Assembly (NCBI GenBank): GCA_037127315.1
Contig: JBBBDQ010001123.1
Span: 248,501-312,500, forward strand
Length of the DNA: 64,000 bases
Direction: 5' to 3'
Origin: Ascarosepion bandense
Lineage: Eukaryota; Mollusca; Cephalopoda; Sepiida; Sepiidae
This document shows positions 30,001 to 35,374 of the stretch, piece after piece (the stretch's first letter is position 1; every line of letters starts with the position of its first letter). A model generated the notes under the pieces. It was not told the DNA's origin. It ran no database searches and saw only the letters and a list, made by a program, of their open reading frames with translations. Made by a program: the position numbers and the translations under genes.

Positions 30001-31963
30001 CAGAGTGCTAGAGAAAACCATTAGCTCAAAAATTGCAATATGAGCTCTGGTAAAAAAAATGGTTACTGAGACATCAGGTTTATAAATCTTAAAAATTAAT
30101 CACTAAAGAACACATTGCCCAGTGGATATAAGTGTTGGTTAGTTCCAATGACTTGACCCAGAGGGTTGTGAATTCAATACCTGGCTACAGCAGTGGTGAA
30201 CATATAACTTAGAAAGTTGGCTTAAAGGGAGATAATTACATGGCATCAAGAAGGGGCATCACACATAGAATGAGAATTATATACCCAAGGGATCAAAATA
30301 AAGGATTTGGTTCAAAATTCCTAGCAGCTGAATAAGGCTGGAGCATACAACGTCCAAAATGCCATAGACATGGCAATATAAATGATGACAACAGTCCAAA
30401 CAATGCAAATAATAAATACTACCACATCTCAGAAGTATAGACAAATACTTCATGTTTCATTTAAAAAAATAAATATATAAAAGGGTATCCAAACTGGAAA
30501 TTACCATATTTCTGAGCTTTTTCTAGATAAGCTATCATAGCTTTACTTATCTTCTCTGCTTTCTGCTGTGGTTTCCTTGCTGTGTCAATTAATTTTGAGA
30601 CATCACTGGGCATGGTAGATTCATACTGTAAGAAAAACAAAACATTTTAGAAAAAAAAAAAAAAGCAGCAGACCTGTGTGACCAAGATTCCCCTGTAAAT
30701 TTTTTTTGCTTTTAATTTTTTTTTTTTTTACTTTTTTCAGTGCATTCTTATCAATTAGACCCTAAACTTATAGATTTGAAAAAAAAAAAATTTTTTTTTT
30801 TCATTAATTTCCTACAAGTTTTGAAAAAAAAAGGTGGGGGGGGGGGGGGGGTAACTCGTCATTGTCTTTTTTACTCGACCCCCAAAGCGAGTGTTTCCAA
30901 TATGAGGGATCGATTTACTAGAACGTTTCGTTTTCACTTAATTACCTAACGCGGACAAAGTTATGAAGGATTTTGAAAAGATTTTTTTTTTTTTTAATGA
31001 AAACAATTCTTGTAAGAATTCATTAATAATCGCATTTTTTCTTGACAATTTAATATTATTTTTAAAAGCATTAAAAGCTTATCTCGTTAATGTTAATTTT
31101 TTATAGCATTTTCTTTTTATTATCTGGAGCAGATTAACAAAAAAAAACAAAAAAAAAGGGATGATTTTTTTTTTTTCACAACATTCCCCAAGCAAGGAGT
31201 CCCGAGTTCATCTAAAAACAAAGTTTGCAGACATAATTTTTTGGTCTTTCCTCTTCCTTTTTAATAATAACAAACATTGTTTATTTGGGGCATTTTTTCA
31301 TCATGGTATACTCATTTTTCTTAGTGAATCATTGGAAGTATTTTATTTTTATTATTTTTTTTTTTTTTTTTTGCACAAATAACTTTCCAAATCCAAAGAA
31401 CCGTTCAAAATATGAGTCTATTATTTAAAAAAAAAGTATTACATGATTGCGAGATATTATTAAATCAGTGTTTCGTTCGGTATGAAGAAATTGTTTGAAA
31501 CATTAATAGCCACACATTTTATTTTTAATTTAGCAAACGAAACGGAAGACATCTCATCATCAAACAAACATTACAAAAGTTACGAGAGAAAAAATAAAAC
31601 GTACAATCAGAAAAGTTAATTTTTACTAGATTAACAAACACTAAATTTTTAAAAATCTAGGAAATATTTACAGATGGTTTGATAAAATTTAAAAATTAAG
31701 TTTTACTTTTAAAGTTCTATTCTTAAAAAGTAAAAATTTAAAAACGAAGAAAGGAACCAGCTAAAAAAGAAATCATTGTTTATAAAATAAAAGAAACAAT
31801 CAACACCATTTACCGCAAAATTCAACAATAATAATACAATATATGACAAGGAAAAGAATAATTTACTTACTCTTATACATCTTAATATGGAAATTCGAGA
31901 GTGGAAATAAAACACACGGTAACAGCGACCCCCAATAAAATTCAAAGTCAAATTCAACGCCAT
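3684..31963 (-). CDS. MRPS9: MRPS9, mitochondrial ribosomal protein uS9m (10 exons, C-terminus beyond left edge)
   Basis: Component of the mitochondrial small ribosomal subunit. Ten minus-strand exons join in frame: 31871-31963, 30505-30625, 29483-29586, 25883-25945, 25311-25341, 19211-19290, 14321-14406, 10094-10169, 7869-7976 and 3684-3726. They encode 267 residues plus one base of the next codon. Segments that match animal MRPS9 in order include [50 protein letters not shown] and the stretch leading to the GKRK start of the uS9 domain. The N-terminus is rich in Arg and hydrophobic residues and has no acidic residue in the first 31, as expected for a mitochondrial import signal. The start ATG at 31963 opens exon 1 directly before that signal. 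The C-terminal uS9 fold (about 130 residues in the human protein) is not found in positions 1-3683, so the gene runs off the left edge. Identification comes from remembered family sequence, not a search. Confidence 0.93.
3811..4240 (-). mobile_element. Penelope-like element flanking repeat with hammerhead motif and AT palindrome
   Basis: The block 3816-3990 is repeated closely at 23.77-23.95 kb. On the minus strand, 3949-3989 reads TTGC, CTGATGA, a stem II of about 14 bases, GAAA, CCAAGG, TA, GCAA: a complete minimal hammerhead order. It is followed by about 180 bases of AT-only palindromic sequence and then, at 4168-4235, an inverted partial copy whose core is damaged (GAAA changed to AAAA). 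Confidence 0.7.
4493..5201 (-). pseudogene. Penelope-like element, C-terminus with GIY-YIG-type domain (decayed)
   Basis: Two overlapping minus-strand reading frames carry a PLE-like block: [20 protein letters not shown], then [20 protein letters not shown], then YEFNCQC; after a frameshift, [20 protein letters not shown]. In Penelope-like elements these correspond to the linker after reverse transcriptase and the GIY-YIG endonuclease (VY..C..C...Y.G.T...L..R...H). The Tyr-Val-Glu start replaces the usual YVG. The upstream reverse-transcriptase core is absent. Confidence 0.7.
5138..5240. repeat. Inverted duplication at the edge of the Penelope remnant
   Basis: The left arm (about 5138-5180, with AATTATTGTCTTGCTTGGGG) and right arm (about 5190-5238, with the complement of CCTGGGGTGTATTG) are diverged inverted copies around a (TA)n centre, as is common at Penelope-like element ends. 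Confidence 0.6.
5592..5877 (+). repeat. SINE-1, near full-length copy
   Basis: The tRNA-derived head begins GCATTGTGGTGCAGTGGATA (A-box-like). A degenerate B-box (AAGTTTAAATTCC) follows, then the family body ATTCACTTACGCAC, TCTATAGCCTTGGCTGGCAA and the terminal hairpin CATGTCTC-TTTC-GAGACATG. About 286 bp; non-coding, once transcribed by RNA polymerase III. Confidence 0.88.
6020..7673 (+). pseudogene. Mariner transposase pseudogene, interrupted by a hAT-like element
   Basis: Plus-strand translation before 6470 gives mariner words in several frames, including DYLQ-like and NGEYYA-like segments, and [10 protein letters not shown], where HQDNA..H is expected; the second catalytic Asp is therefore His. 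After the insert (6470-7486) the transposase resumes as [20 protein letters not shown] and [17 protein letters not shown], the mariner C-terminus. Frameshifts and stops abolish function. The left boundary is approximate and no terminal repeats were recognised. Confidence 0.8.
6470..7486. mobile_element. Non-autonomous hAT-like element, copy B
   Basis: Starts CAGCCTTTGAGATTTC and ends CGAAAGCTG; its interior matches copy A (275-1101) but is longer. It is flanked by a perfect 8-bp direct repeat, CTCATGGC, at 6462-6469 and 7487-7494. It has no transposase ORF. It lies inside the mariner pseudogene and so is younger than it. Confidence 0.9.
7869..7976 (-). CDS. MRPS9: MRPS9 exon 9
   Basis: Acceptor TTTTTGCAG, donor GTAAGT, 36 codons, phase 0 on both sides. 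The peptide [20 protein letters not shown] then [16 protein letters not shown] corresponds to the helical segment just before the uS9 domain in MRPS9 (human LLEKLLTSQ...EEEFVQRFR). Confidence 0.9.
8091..8110. repeat. Poly-T/poly-G tract
   Basis: A run of T followed by about twelve G, inside MRPS9 intron 8. Confidence 0.9.
8405..9275 (+). pseudogene. RTE-like LINE (LINE-B), 5'-truncated reverse-transcriptase C-terminus
   Basis: Translation gives [20 protein letters not shown] (the YADD reverse-transcriptase motif), then, with frameshifts, [15 protein letters not shown] and finally [20 protein letters not shown] plus [20 protein letters not shown]. The same family is present at 44.3, 52.2 and 60.9-62.0 kb. 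Near its 3' end lies the conserved GGAAGGCCATGATCACCTAC block and an AAAAGAAGAAG tail. Non-functional. Confidence 0.85.
9527..9833 (+). repeat. SINE-1, full-length copy
   Basis: The tRNA-like head (CCTTGTGGTGCAGTGGATAT, then a B-box-like GAGTTCAAATTCC) is followed by the CATTTATGCGCAAATACCCT body, the CTATAGCCTTGGCTGGCAAC block and the closing CATGTCTCTTTCGAGACATG hairpin. This is the best reference copy of the family in the window. Confidence 0.9.
10094..10169 (-). CDS. MRPS9: MRPS9 exon 8, followed by a GC donor
   Basis: Acceptor TTTTTCATCAAG, phase 2 to 0. The peptide [20 protein letters not shown] then ISDDE matches the SRWLIKEELEEMLVEKLSD region of human MRPS9. The exon ends GATGAG and is followed by GCAAGT, not GT. 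AG|GCAAGT is the usual consensus of GC-AG introns. Confidence 0.9.
10853..11041. mobile_element. Foldback element with hammerhead-like cores in both arms
   Basis: Arms of about 75 bases (ending AATAACGTGTCTGCCTTAAT on the right and its complement on the left) flank a short centre. The plus-strand right arm carries TGGAAG, CTGATGA, TGGTTCACCT, GAAA, TAGGCCTA, TA, CTTCCA at 10963-11005; stem I is a perfect 6-bp pair. The left arm carries the same order on the minus strand with G-U pairs. No coding sequence. Confidence 0.8.
11555..12240 (-). mobile_element. LINE-A 3' fragment
   Basis: The minus strand at 11800-12200 carries decayed versions of the LINE-A reverse-transcriptase end. The 11558-11640 tail (CACCCCAAGCAAGATGGTAA) matches the 3' tail at 2545 and 36105. 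A poly-A run of about 30 bases sits at 11761-11790. Confidence 0.65.
12241..13825. other. Intronic sequence, possibly two old LTR-like blocks
   Basis: No coding match. Promoter-like words occur at 12800-12820 (CCCCTATAAAAATAGC) and at 13450-13485 (TGATTGGCTAG near ATAAATAC), each inside several hundred bases of moderately GC-rich sequence. They could be solo LTRs, but I cannot define paired ends or target duplications. Confidence 0.25.
13885..14235 (+). repeat. Minisatellite plus conserved 160-bp block (shared with 28.1-28.4 kb)
   Basis: Four or so units of about 40 bases built on CTTCAAAAATG precede a block containing GGTGCTACCACTC, GGTGGTTCCATGCTCCTC and CTTGCTGCCGGATGCAGTTT. The same order (CATTCAAAAAAG units, then the block) recurs at 28150-28440, so both parts belong to one repeat family of unknown class. 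Confidence 0.75.
14321..14406 (-). CDS. MRPS9: MRPS9 exon 7
   Basis: Acceptor TTTTTTACTTCCAG, donor GTAAGA, phase 0 to 2. The peptide [20 protein letters not shown] then GVFRNPPV aligns by position with the less conserved middle of MRPS9. Placement rests on splice sites, phase and the good matches on either side. Confidence 0.85.
15345..15485 (+). repeat. SINE-2 (tRNA-derived SINE with 3' hammerhead), copy 1
   Basis: The tRNA-like head has an A-box-like GGCTTAGGGGTTAGCAA and a B-box-like ATTTCGATCACG. The 3' end carries CCACA, CTGATGA, GCTGTGATACAGT, GAAA, then a stem III in which the U16.1 equivalent is C, then TGTGG. Stem I (CCACA with TGTGG) is perfect. The C at position 16.1 probably inactivates cleavage. 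Confidence 0.75.
15503..15790 (-). repeat. LINE 3'-tail repeat, two units
   Basis: Two tandem copies of a block holding GAAAAGATTGGAAAAGAGAA, ACAGGGAACAAGGGATGAGC and CTCTTAACCTG. The first starts at a T-run followed by CACCCCGAGCAAGGTGG, the end shared with LINE-A 3' tails. The same two-unit arrangement is seen at 22.96-23.29 kb. Confidence 0.7.
15809..16486 (+). mobile_element. Non-autonomous Helitron-like element, copy 1
   Basis: Begins TCTAAACTTATTTATAAATG and ends with a short hairpin (CCCGAGCAACACCAGG) followed by CTATACTGCTAA. It is flanked by A on the left and T on the right. The 5' TC, a hairpin before a CTRR 3' end, and A/T insertion are Helitron hallmarks. No Rep/helicase coding sequence. 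Two more copies lie at 43807-44321 and 54691-55390. Confidence 0.75.
17127..17154. repeat. Poly-A tract
   Basis: About 28 consecutive A, inside MRPS9 intron 6; likely a retroelement tail, but no element body is recognised beside it. Confidence 0.9.
17630..17905 (-). repeat. SINE-1 copy (minus strand)
   Basis: Reverse-oriented copy containing the complements of the tRNA-like head (CCACTGCACCACAACACACA), the CACTTACTTGC segment and the 3' body; the terminal hairpin is decayed. About 276 bp. Confidence 0.8.
17906..19204. other. Intronic sequence without recognised feature
   Basis: AT-rich stretch of MRPS9 intron 6 between a SINE and exon 6. I find no coding motif and no defined repeat. Confidence 0.4.
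19211..19290 (-). CDS. MRPS9: MRPS9 exon 6
   Basis: Acceptor TTTTAAAATTCAG, donor GTAAGT, phase 1 to 0. The split first codon becomes ATG, and the peptide continues [20 protein letters not shown] and YYGLMH, matching the human block around [20 protein letters not shown]. Confidence 0.95.
19401..19428. repeat. (CA)n microsatellite
   Basis: About fourteen CA units followed by GATATATAATATA, inside MRPS9 intron 5. Confidence 0.9.
19553..20995 (-). mobile_element. Penelope-like element with GIY-YIG domain and inverted flanking repeats
   Basis: The minus strand from about 20560 to 19940 carries, with stops and frameshifts, words of the region after reverse transcriptase ([16 protein letters not shown], then a short linker) and the GIY-YIG-like segment [20 protein letters not shown] followed by NCTKLAEF. 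Downstream comes a [27 protein letters not shown] block, then a hammerhead-like motif (19581-19620, minus). The outer 300 bases (19565-19876 and 20601-20890) are inverted copies, the typical Penelope arrangement. In the right arm the core is damaged (CTGAAAA). Confidence 0.8.
21036..22279 (+). mobile_element. Mariner-family transposon, complete ends, dead transposase
   Basis: Both ends carry CAAGGTAACCAAAAAAGTTC as an inverted repeat; 24 outer bases match perfectly, and TA flanks each side. Plus-strand frames at 21171-21389 (N-terminal helix-turn-helix region, [12 protein letters not shown]) and 21531-22205 (catalytic part) are separated by frameshifts. Catalytic context is visible as SDVKW, FLHDNA and [12 protein letters not shown], which fits a D,D34D mariner. 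It is inserted into a (TA)n tract beside the Penelope element. Confidence 0.93.
21171..22205 (+). pseudogene. Mariner transposase (frameshifted)
   Basis: The N-terminal part ends in a stop after NFKSGDLE, where functional mariners continue through the DNA-binding linker. The catalytic part starts downstream in another frame and ends [11 protein letters not shown], the normal C-terminus. The three acidic residues lie in TSDVKW, HDNASLH and PSDYHLF. It would have catalysed cut-and-paste transposition at TA sites. Broken by at least one frameshift plus stops. Confidence 0.9.
22962..23290 (-). repeat. LINE 3'-tail repeat, two units
   Basis: Two tandem copies of the block seen at 15503, separated by a short A-run after CTACTCCAATTG. 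Each has AAACAGG(G)AACA and GATGAGCCTCTTCACCTGTT. The shared arrangement at both loci suggests that the dimer itself is the mobile unit. Confidence 0.7.
23395..23965 (-). mobile_element. Two tandem Penelope-like flanking repeats with hammerhead motifs
   Basis: The first unit (23420-23765) matches the 19565-19876 arm; the second (23768-23960) matches 3816-3990. On the minus strand the second unit holds TTGC, CTGAAGA, a 5-bp stem II (ACCAC with GTGGT), GAAA, CTAAGG, TA, GCGA at 23901-23941. The first holds a comparable order at about 23448-23490. Confidence 0.75.
24151..24459 (+). other. Unrecognised 102-residue ORF in intron 5
   Basis: Open frame of 102 codons, Lys- and Asn-rich. No motif of a family I know is visible, and AT composition is like the surroundings. 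It is antisense to MRPS9 and lies inside an intron. It may be a transposase remnant (the words [13 protein letters not shown] hint at none in particular) or chance. Confidence 0.2.
24591..24745. repeat. Tandem duplication, two units of about 85 bp
   Basis: The words CAAGGGTCAAGCCACATACC and AGGAAATTACTACTAAAATT recur with few changes at about 24591-24650 and 24677-24738. Confidence 0.8.
24905..25050 (-). repeat. SINE-2 copy 2
   Basis: Minus-strand head CCCATAGCTCAAAGTAGAAT and B-box-like GGGTTTCAATCCTGGG, followed by the hammerhead region: TTGATGA (C3 changed to T), GCTGTGGTACAGC, GAAA, CAGATCTG, TC, TGCGG. The C3 change should abolish self-cleavage. It lies in MRPS9 intron 5, same strand as the gene. 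Confidence 0.8.
25311..25341 (-). CDS. MRPS9: MRPS9 exon 5 (31-nt microexon)
   Basis: Only 31 bases: acceptor CTTTTTGCAG, then codons for [10 protein letters not shown] plus one base, then GTAAGT. The peptide matches the HPEQIFPRQR position in human MRPS9, and the phase (1) agrees with exon 6. It is too short for ORF-based detection. The human comparison and the intact splice signals make it secure. Confidence 0.9.
25500..25862 (-). repeat. Long polypyrimidine tract on the MRPS9 strand
   Basis: About 360 bases are almost pure purine on the plus strand (GAAAGA, GAGACAGA and GGAAAAGA words), so pyrimidine in the MRPS9 transcript. The tract fills most of the 541-base intron between exon 4 and the 31-nt exon 5. 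Partial internal duplication: AGACAGAATGGAAAAGA occurs twice. Confidence 0.85.
25883..25945 (-). CDS. MRPS9: MRPS9 exon 4
   Basis: Sixty-three bases, 21 codons, phase 0 on both sides. Acceptor TTGTTTCAG, donor GTAAAA. The peptide, a Lys followed by [20 protein letters not shown], corresponds to the [20 protein letters not shown] block of human MRPS9. The minus-strand intron just downstream is almost entirely pyrimidine. Confidence 0.95.
26040..26350 (+). repeat. SINE-3 copy, strongly decayed
   Basis: Weak B-box-like GAGAGTTCAATTCC near 26070 and, further on, TACCTGATGAAGGCTAGAGT then GTTGAAATATTG, aligning with the SINE-3 3' end at 55690-55760. Boundaries are approximate. Confidence 0.5.
26400..27005. 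other. Intronic sequence without firm assignment
   Basis: Part of MRPS9 intron 3, probably including the decayed 5' side of the LINE-A copy that becomes readable at 27010. Confidence 0.35.
27790..28045 (+). repeat. SINE-1, 5'-truncated, inserted in LINE-A
   Basis: Starts in the B-box region (TTCGAATTCCAGCTGAATTC) and runs to the CATGTCTCTTTCAAGACATG hairpin and GGCACTTAACCGACTGAC end. Confidence 0.85.
28085..28440 (+). repeat. Second copy of the 13.9-14.2 kb repeat
   Basis: Two units of about 38 bases (TAATATATTTTTCATTCAAA) precede GGTGCTACCACTCTGGGTCA and GGTGGTTCCATGCTCCTCAC, matching the block at 14101-14230. Confidence 0.75.
28740..28763. repeat. (CA)n microsatellite after poly-A
   Basis: A-run of about 20 bases at 28719 followed by about twelve CA units; marks the 3' end of the LINE-A copy. 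Confidence 0.9.
29483..29586 (-). CDS. MRPS9: MRPS9 exon 3
   Basis: Acceptor AAAACTTTAG and donor GTGAGT. The peptide contains [20 protein letters not shown] followed by ENFSQDDID, one of the clearest MRPS9 matches in the window; the human protein has the same block with [20 protein letters not shown]. The first codon is completed by the last base of exon 2 (GAT, Asp). Confidence 0.95.
29790..29960 (-). repeat. SINE-3 fragment (tRNA-like half)
   Basis: The minus strand contains the family words for GACTTGACTCAAAGAGTTGT, GCTACAGCAG and AGGGAGATAACT. It forms an inverted pair with the copy at 30105. Confidence 0.7.
30105..30450 (+). repeat. SINE-3 copy
   Basis: Head TTGCCCAGTGGATATAAGTG and B-box-like GTGAATTCAATACC, then AAAGGGAGATAA, a CAGCTGAATAAGGCTGGAGC segment (decayed hammerhead-like region) and the tail AAATACTACCACATCTCAGA. 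Confidence 0.8.
30505..30625 (-). CDS. MRPS9: MRPS9 exon 2
   Basis: Acceptor TTTCTTACAG precedes TATGAATCT. The donor follows AAATATG as GTAATT, leaving phase 1. The peptide is charged and helix-like ([20 protein letters not shown]). Its sequence is poorly conserved in MRPS9 generally, and it is placed by splice phase and position before exon 3. Confidence 0.8.
30690..31120. repeat. Decayed copy of a foldback family, with long T, A and G runs
   Basis: The words TTTTTTCAGTGCATTCTTAT and GATCGATTTACTAGAACGTT resemble the element at 50571-51228 (CAGCGCAGTCCTATCGATT, CTCGATTTACTATAACGTT). A run of about 15 G follows AAAAAAAAAGGT near 30835-30850. Confidence 0.5.
31871..31963 (-). CDS. MRPS9: MRPS9 exon 1 (start codon, mitochondrial presequence)
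   Basis: Ninety-three bases, 31 codons, beginning with ATGGCG and ending at a GTAAGT donor in phase 0. The peptide has six Arg, no Asp or Glu and alternating hydrophobic residues, which fits an amphipathic import presequence. The reading frame stays open into the intron, so the exon end is set by the donor and by the match of the following exon. Confidence 0.85.
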
Positions 31964-32460
31964 TATTGCGAAGGACTACGTACCGGTGTCAACTGAACTA
32001 CTGTTTCCCTAAAATAAACATCTGACCACAACTGGATAAAACAATATTCAAAGAATCAAAATGATAAAAAAATATAACTAATTCAATAAAGAAAATCCAA
32101 ATAGTTAAAAGAATATATTCTAAATTTTTGTTTTGTTCCCCGAAGGACTTTTACCCCTTCAAATTTTTCCAAAACATCATTAATTACGTGCAAATGTATA
32201 TGCTGAACTGAAATCGATAATTGTTTATTGAAGAAAAAAACGTACCTTTCTTTTATCGACCAGAAATAAATCGGACTAGTGTCACCCCTTATCACCGTTG
32301 TCATATCTGGTTACTCCGCGATTTGTTTGGTTTCGGAACTCATTTTCCGCGGATTAATCGCAGAAAGTAAGTGCAAATGCCGAAAAATCGAAAATCTACG
32401 CGTGAAGTCAGTCTGCACTCAGTGAATTACAATTTTGAACCGTGATTAGGGGGTGAGATA
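31964..32460 (-). promoter_or_regulatory. Putative MRPS9 promoter and 5' UTR region
   Basis: This lies directly upstream of the MRPS9 start codon and, unlike its surroundings, contains several CpG-bearing words (CCGCGG, CGCGTG, TCCGCG, ACCGGTACG) between about 32290 and 32410. No TATA box can be assigned. On the minus strand an ATG at 32304 is followed by a clean donor AAAG|GTACGT at 32246/32245, which could end an upstream or alternative first exon. The extent is an estimate. Confidence 0.4.
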
Positions 32461-32690
32461 AACAGCGAAAAGAAGTTCCATATTTTTCGGCTTGATAACA
32501 TGAAAAAAGGGAGGTTTTTTTTCAATAAAAAAAATCATGTATTTGAGTTCAGCATATACATTTGCACGTAATTAATGATGTTTTCAAAACATCATTAATT
32601 ACGTGCAAAACATTCCAAAACATTGTTTTGGAATGATTTGAAGGGGTAAAGGCCTTCGGAGAACAGAACTAAAAATTTACCCATGTTTTC
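32115..32690. repeat. Nested inverted duplication upstream of MRPS9
   Basis: The segment 32115-32216 recurs as an inverted copy at 32543-32690 (shared words TTCAGCATATACATTTGCAC and GAAGGGGTAAA). The right copy contains two extra perfect palindromes: 24-base arms at 32561-32584 and 32586-32609 around a single C, and 12-base arms at 32611-32622 and 32624-32635. Confidence 0.9.
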
Positions 32691-32844
32691 TTTTTTTTTT
32701 TATTTCGAAATCATTCCGGATTGCCCAAAAGACAACCTTTCTCAGAATTATTTTCCATATTTTTCATGTAAAAAAATTCAAGAGATTCACTTGATGGGGA
32801 GACAATAACAAAAAAAAACCAAAAGGTGTCAGCATCTCGTCAAA

Positions 32845-32880
32845 TGTTGGAGACTTGGTAATGATACCAAGTCTCCAACA
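32845..32880. repeat. Perfect 16-bp hairpin
   Basis: TGTTGGAGACTTGGTA and its exact complement are separated by ATGA. No T-run follows on either strand and no gene ends here, so a terminator role is unlikely. Confidence 0.9.
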
Positions 32881-33379
32881 ATGTGTCATTGATAATGATA
32901 ATGTGTCATTCTTAGGCTTTTCTGAGTCTATTTTTTACTCTGAATTCCAACAACAAATCAATTTAAAAAAATCGATGCTCCTAATCTTGATTCAGTTCTA
33001 TTTTTCAAATATTAAAAGATCGCACACTTAAAATCTGAAGAAATTTTCATTTATTTAACAGTTGTCTTTTCGAATTCGATCGTTAAAAAAAATACACAGA
33101 AATTGTAAAAAAAACCTTCGTTTTGGTATAATTTAGAAGATAACACAAACTTGAATTAATGGTGTTTATTTTTGGTATAAAACTTTAGGTTTATACATCA
33201 AGTTACAACCTTTAAATTTTGTGTGGATACAGGAGCAGACTAGCTAAATTCTCTTCACTGTGGGATGCTTGTAGTAATTGAAACTATCCCTTCTGGACTC
33301 TAGTGGTCAACTGACTAGCGTCCTCCTCTTTTTAAATCTCCTACACAAGACTACTGTCCTTAATTCCTACTTCTTACTC

Positions 33380-33960
33380 CTACTCTTACTCCTACTCCTA
33401 CCAAAAGAAACGGTTCCTTATTTTGACGCCCAATTTTGAATTCTTGGCGTCAGTGTGTCTATCTTTTTCTATTTTTAGAACACTCGCCATTTTATAAACC
33501 ATAACAAACCCTTAACTCAACTTTATCATTGATCACCAACTCTACCCTTAACTTCTTAATAATGCTCATTAACTTCTACAACTCATGTTATTCTTTCCTT
33601 TAAATAAATTTCTACTTTAACATTCAAAATGTATATTTTATTATTTCGCTCTTCTACACTAATCCGCACATTCCAAATGACAACCAACCTTCTGATGATG
33701 AAAAACCTTCTGATTATAATTCTGGATAAAACTTGTAAGCTGTAGGAAGTTCGGTTAAGTATGACACAAGGCCGAATTAAAGAAAAATTAACCAGCTTCC
33801 TACGCTTAAGCATCAATCCTTTTTCCTATTGGTCAAAATTAGATTTCACACAGGATTGCGAGATTTGTAAAAAGTGAAAAGAAGAGAGTTACTTTTAATT
33901 CCGTATTCATCACAGTATCTGCCGAAGCTCCGATTCTTCTGTGCTGGTCTCAGTTTTCTT
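33380..33960 (+). repeat. Unclassified long repeat (R1), copy 1
   Basis: Shares with 43020-43370 and 50040-50530 the words AAATTTCTATTTTAAC-like, CCTTCTGATGA and GTAAGCTGTAGGAAGTTCGG then ACACAAGGCCGAAT. The last part (33770-33960) resembles the R2 half seen at 37150. No coding sequence; could be an LTR or a non-autonomous DNA element. Confidence 0.6.
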
Positions 33961-34335
33961 TACTGACCGAAAGGCTACATAAACGGGAAGAAATTATGAA
34001 GCTCAAAGGTGAGAAGAAGAAGGTTTGAACGAGGAAAGGTTGAAAGTAAGAAAACTTTGGAAAAATACGCGGAAAGAAAACCAGATGAAAGGAAAAACAA
34101 ATATGTATACATAGGGAGAGAGAGAGAGAGAGACAGACAGACAGAGAGGGTGTGACGGAGACGAAAGAAAGGCAGACTTCTGATTGGATATCAAAAACAA
34201 TGAAGAAAATCTTTGAAAGGTTATTCAGAATCGAAAGTTGTAATAATTTCATGACATTAAAAACTTTTATTTTAAGACAGAGCAAAAAAACAAAAACAAA
34301 AAACAAACAGCTAATCTTTAAAATCAGTTAAATAC
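33961..34335. other. Purine-rich unassigned stretch
   Basis: GAAAGG and GAGAGA/CAGACAGA words dominate (34110-34150). Nothing codes convincingly. Confidence 0.4.
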
Positions 34336-34359
34336 TATTTACTAGTGTTATTTATTAAG

Positions 34360-34665
34360 CACTATTTACATTATTCAGACTATTGTCTTCATCTTGGTTG
34401 CCATTTGTACGACGTTTCGGCCATTGTACACTCTGGCCTTCTTCAGGTGCTAGGAATTTCGAAACAAATTCTTTATTACGATCACTGGGGTATATCATTC
34501 TCATTCCTTGCGCAAAGCTTATTTTGGTAGTCATGAGTTATCTCCCTTTCACCTGAAACTCTAAGTTACTTGTTCACTACTTCCGTAGCTTGGTATTGCA
34601 CTCACAACTCTTTGTATCAAGTCATTGGAACTAACCAACGTCTATATCCACATGGCACAGTGGAT
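34360..34665 (-). repeat. SINE-3 copy
   Basis: On the minus strand: GTGGATATAGACGTTGGTTA head, GAGTTGTGAGTGCAATACC box, AAAGGGAGATAACTCATGAC, then CACCTGAAGAAGGCC, a spacer, GGCCGAAACGTCGTAC and the ATGGCAACCAAGATGAAGAC tail. Confidence 0.85.
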
Positions 34666-35374
34666 ATATTTCTGTTTGAAATACATCAGAATATTTTGCT
34701 TACTGGAAATAGAAAATTTGATCATTTAGCTTTCAATTAAAACTAAAATAAAAGTTTCAAGAAACATTTTTATTTTTAAAAAATCAGTTTAAAATTTAGT
34801 TATCGAAAATGAGTGGAGGTACCTACAATGTATCGGTGTGTAATTTGTGCCGGCGATATTCAGAAGGGTGGTCTTTGCTTTCTCTGCCCCGTTGTTCTCT
34901 TGTTTTGTTACTAACCGACCGGGCACTTTAATAAATAGACCAGTCCGGTCACGTGGTCGGATCAAACACAAAATCCTTTGTGGGCGGGAAGAAACATGTT
35001 GAAAGTCCGGTTTGTTATGTTTTGTGAATCACTCTTTTCATTGGTTAGAAAATTAATTCACATTCACGCGAATTTTTTTTTTTTTTTTCTCGGCACGGAG
35101 GTAATCTATGTTCATTTTTTCTTTTATTCATTGGTCAAAAATAGATTTTCACACTGTGAAGAAAAGAAATTTATTTTTATTTCGAATTCACCACACGTAT
35201 ATCAAAAATAGAAGCATACTACTTCTTGGGATTCAGAACAATTTCGGGGACCAGTTTGATCTAAACGCACACACACACACCCACGCACTCGCAAACACGC
35301 ACACAACGGCAAAGACGGCATCCAGTAACCGCCGACGAACGCCTTCTTCACGCACACAATAGAAGGTAATAAGT
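34666..35374. other. Intergenic sequence with a (CA)n-rich tract
   Basis: Holds an R2-like word (ATTGGTCAAAAATAGATTTTC at about 35130) and a CA-rich run at 35269-35300. No supported gene. Confidence 0.4.

Noticed and set aside
34380..34460. SINE-3 CTGAAGAAGGCC...GGCCGAAACGTC as a proven hammerhead
   Set aside because: Stem II (GGCC/GGCC), CTGAAGA, GAAA and a GTC triplet are present, but a stem I could not be paired convincingly in any copy. Described as hammerhead-like only.
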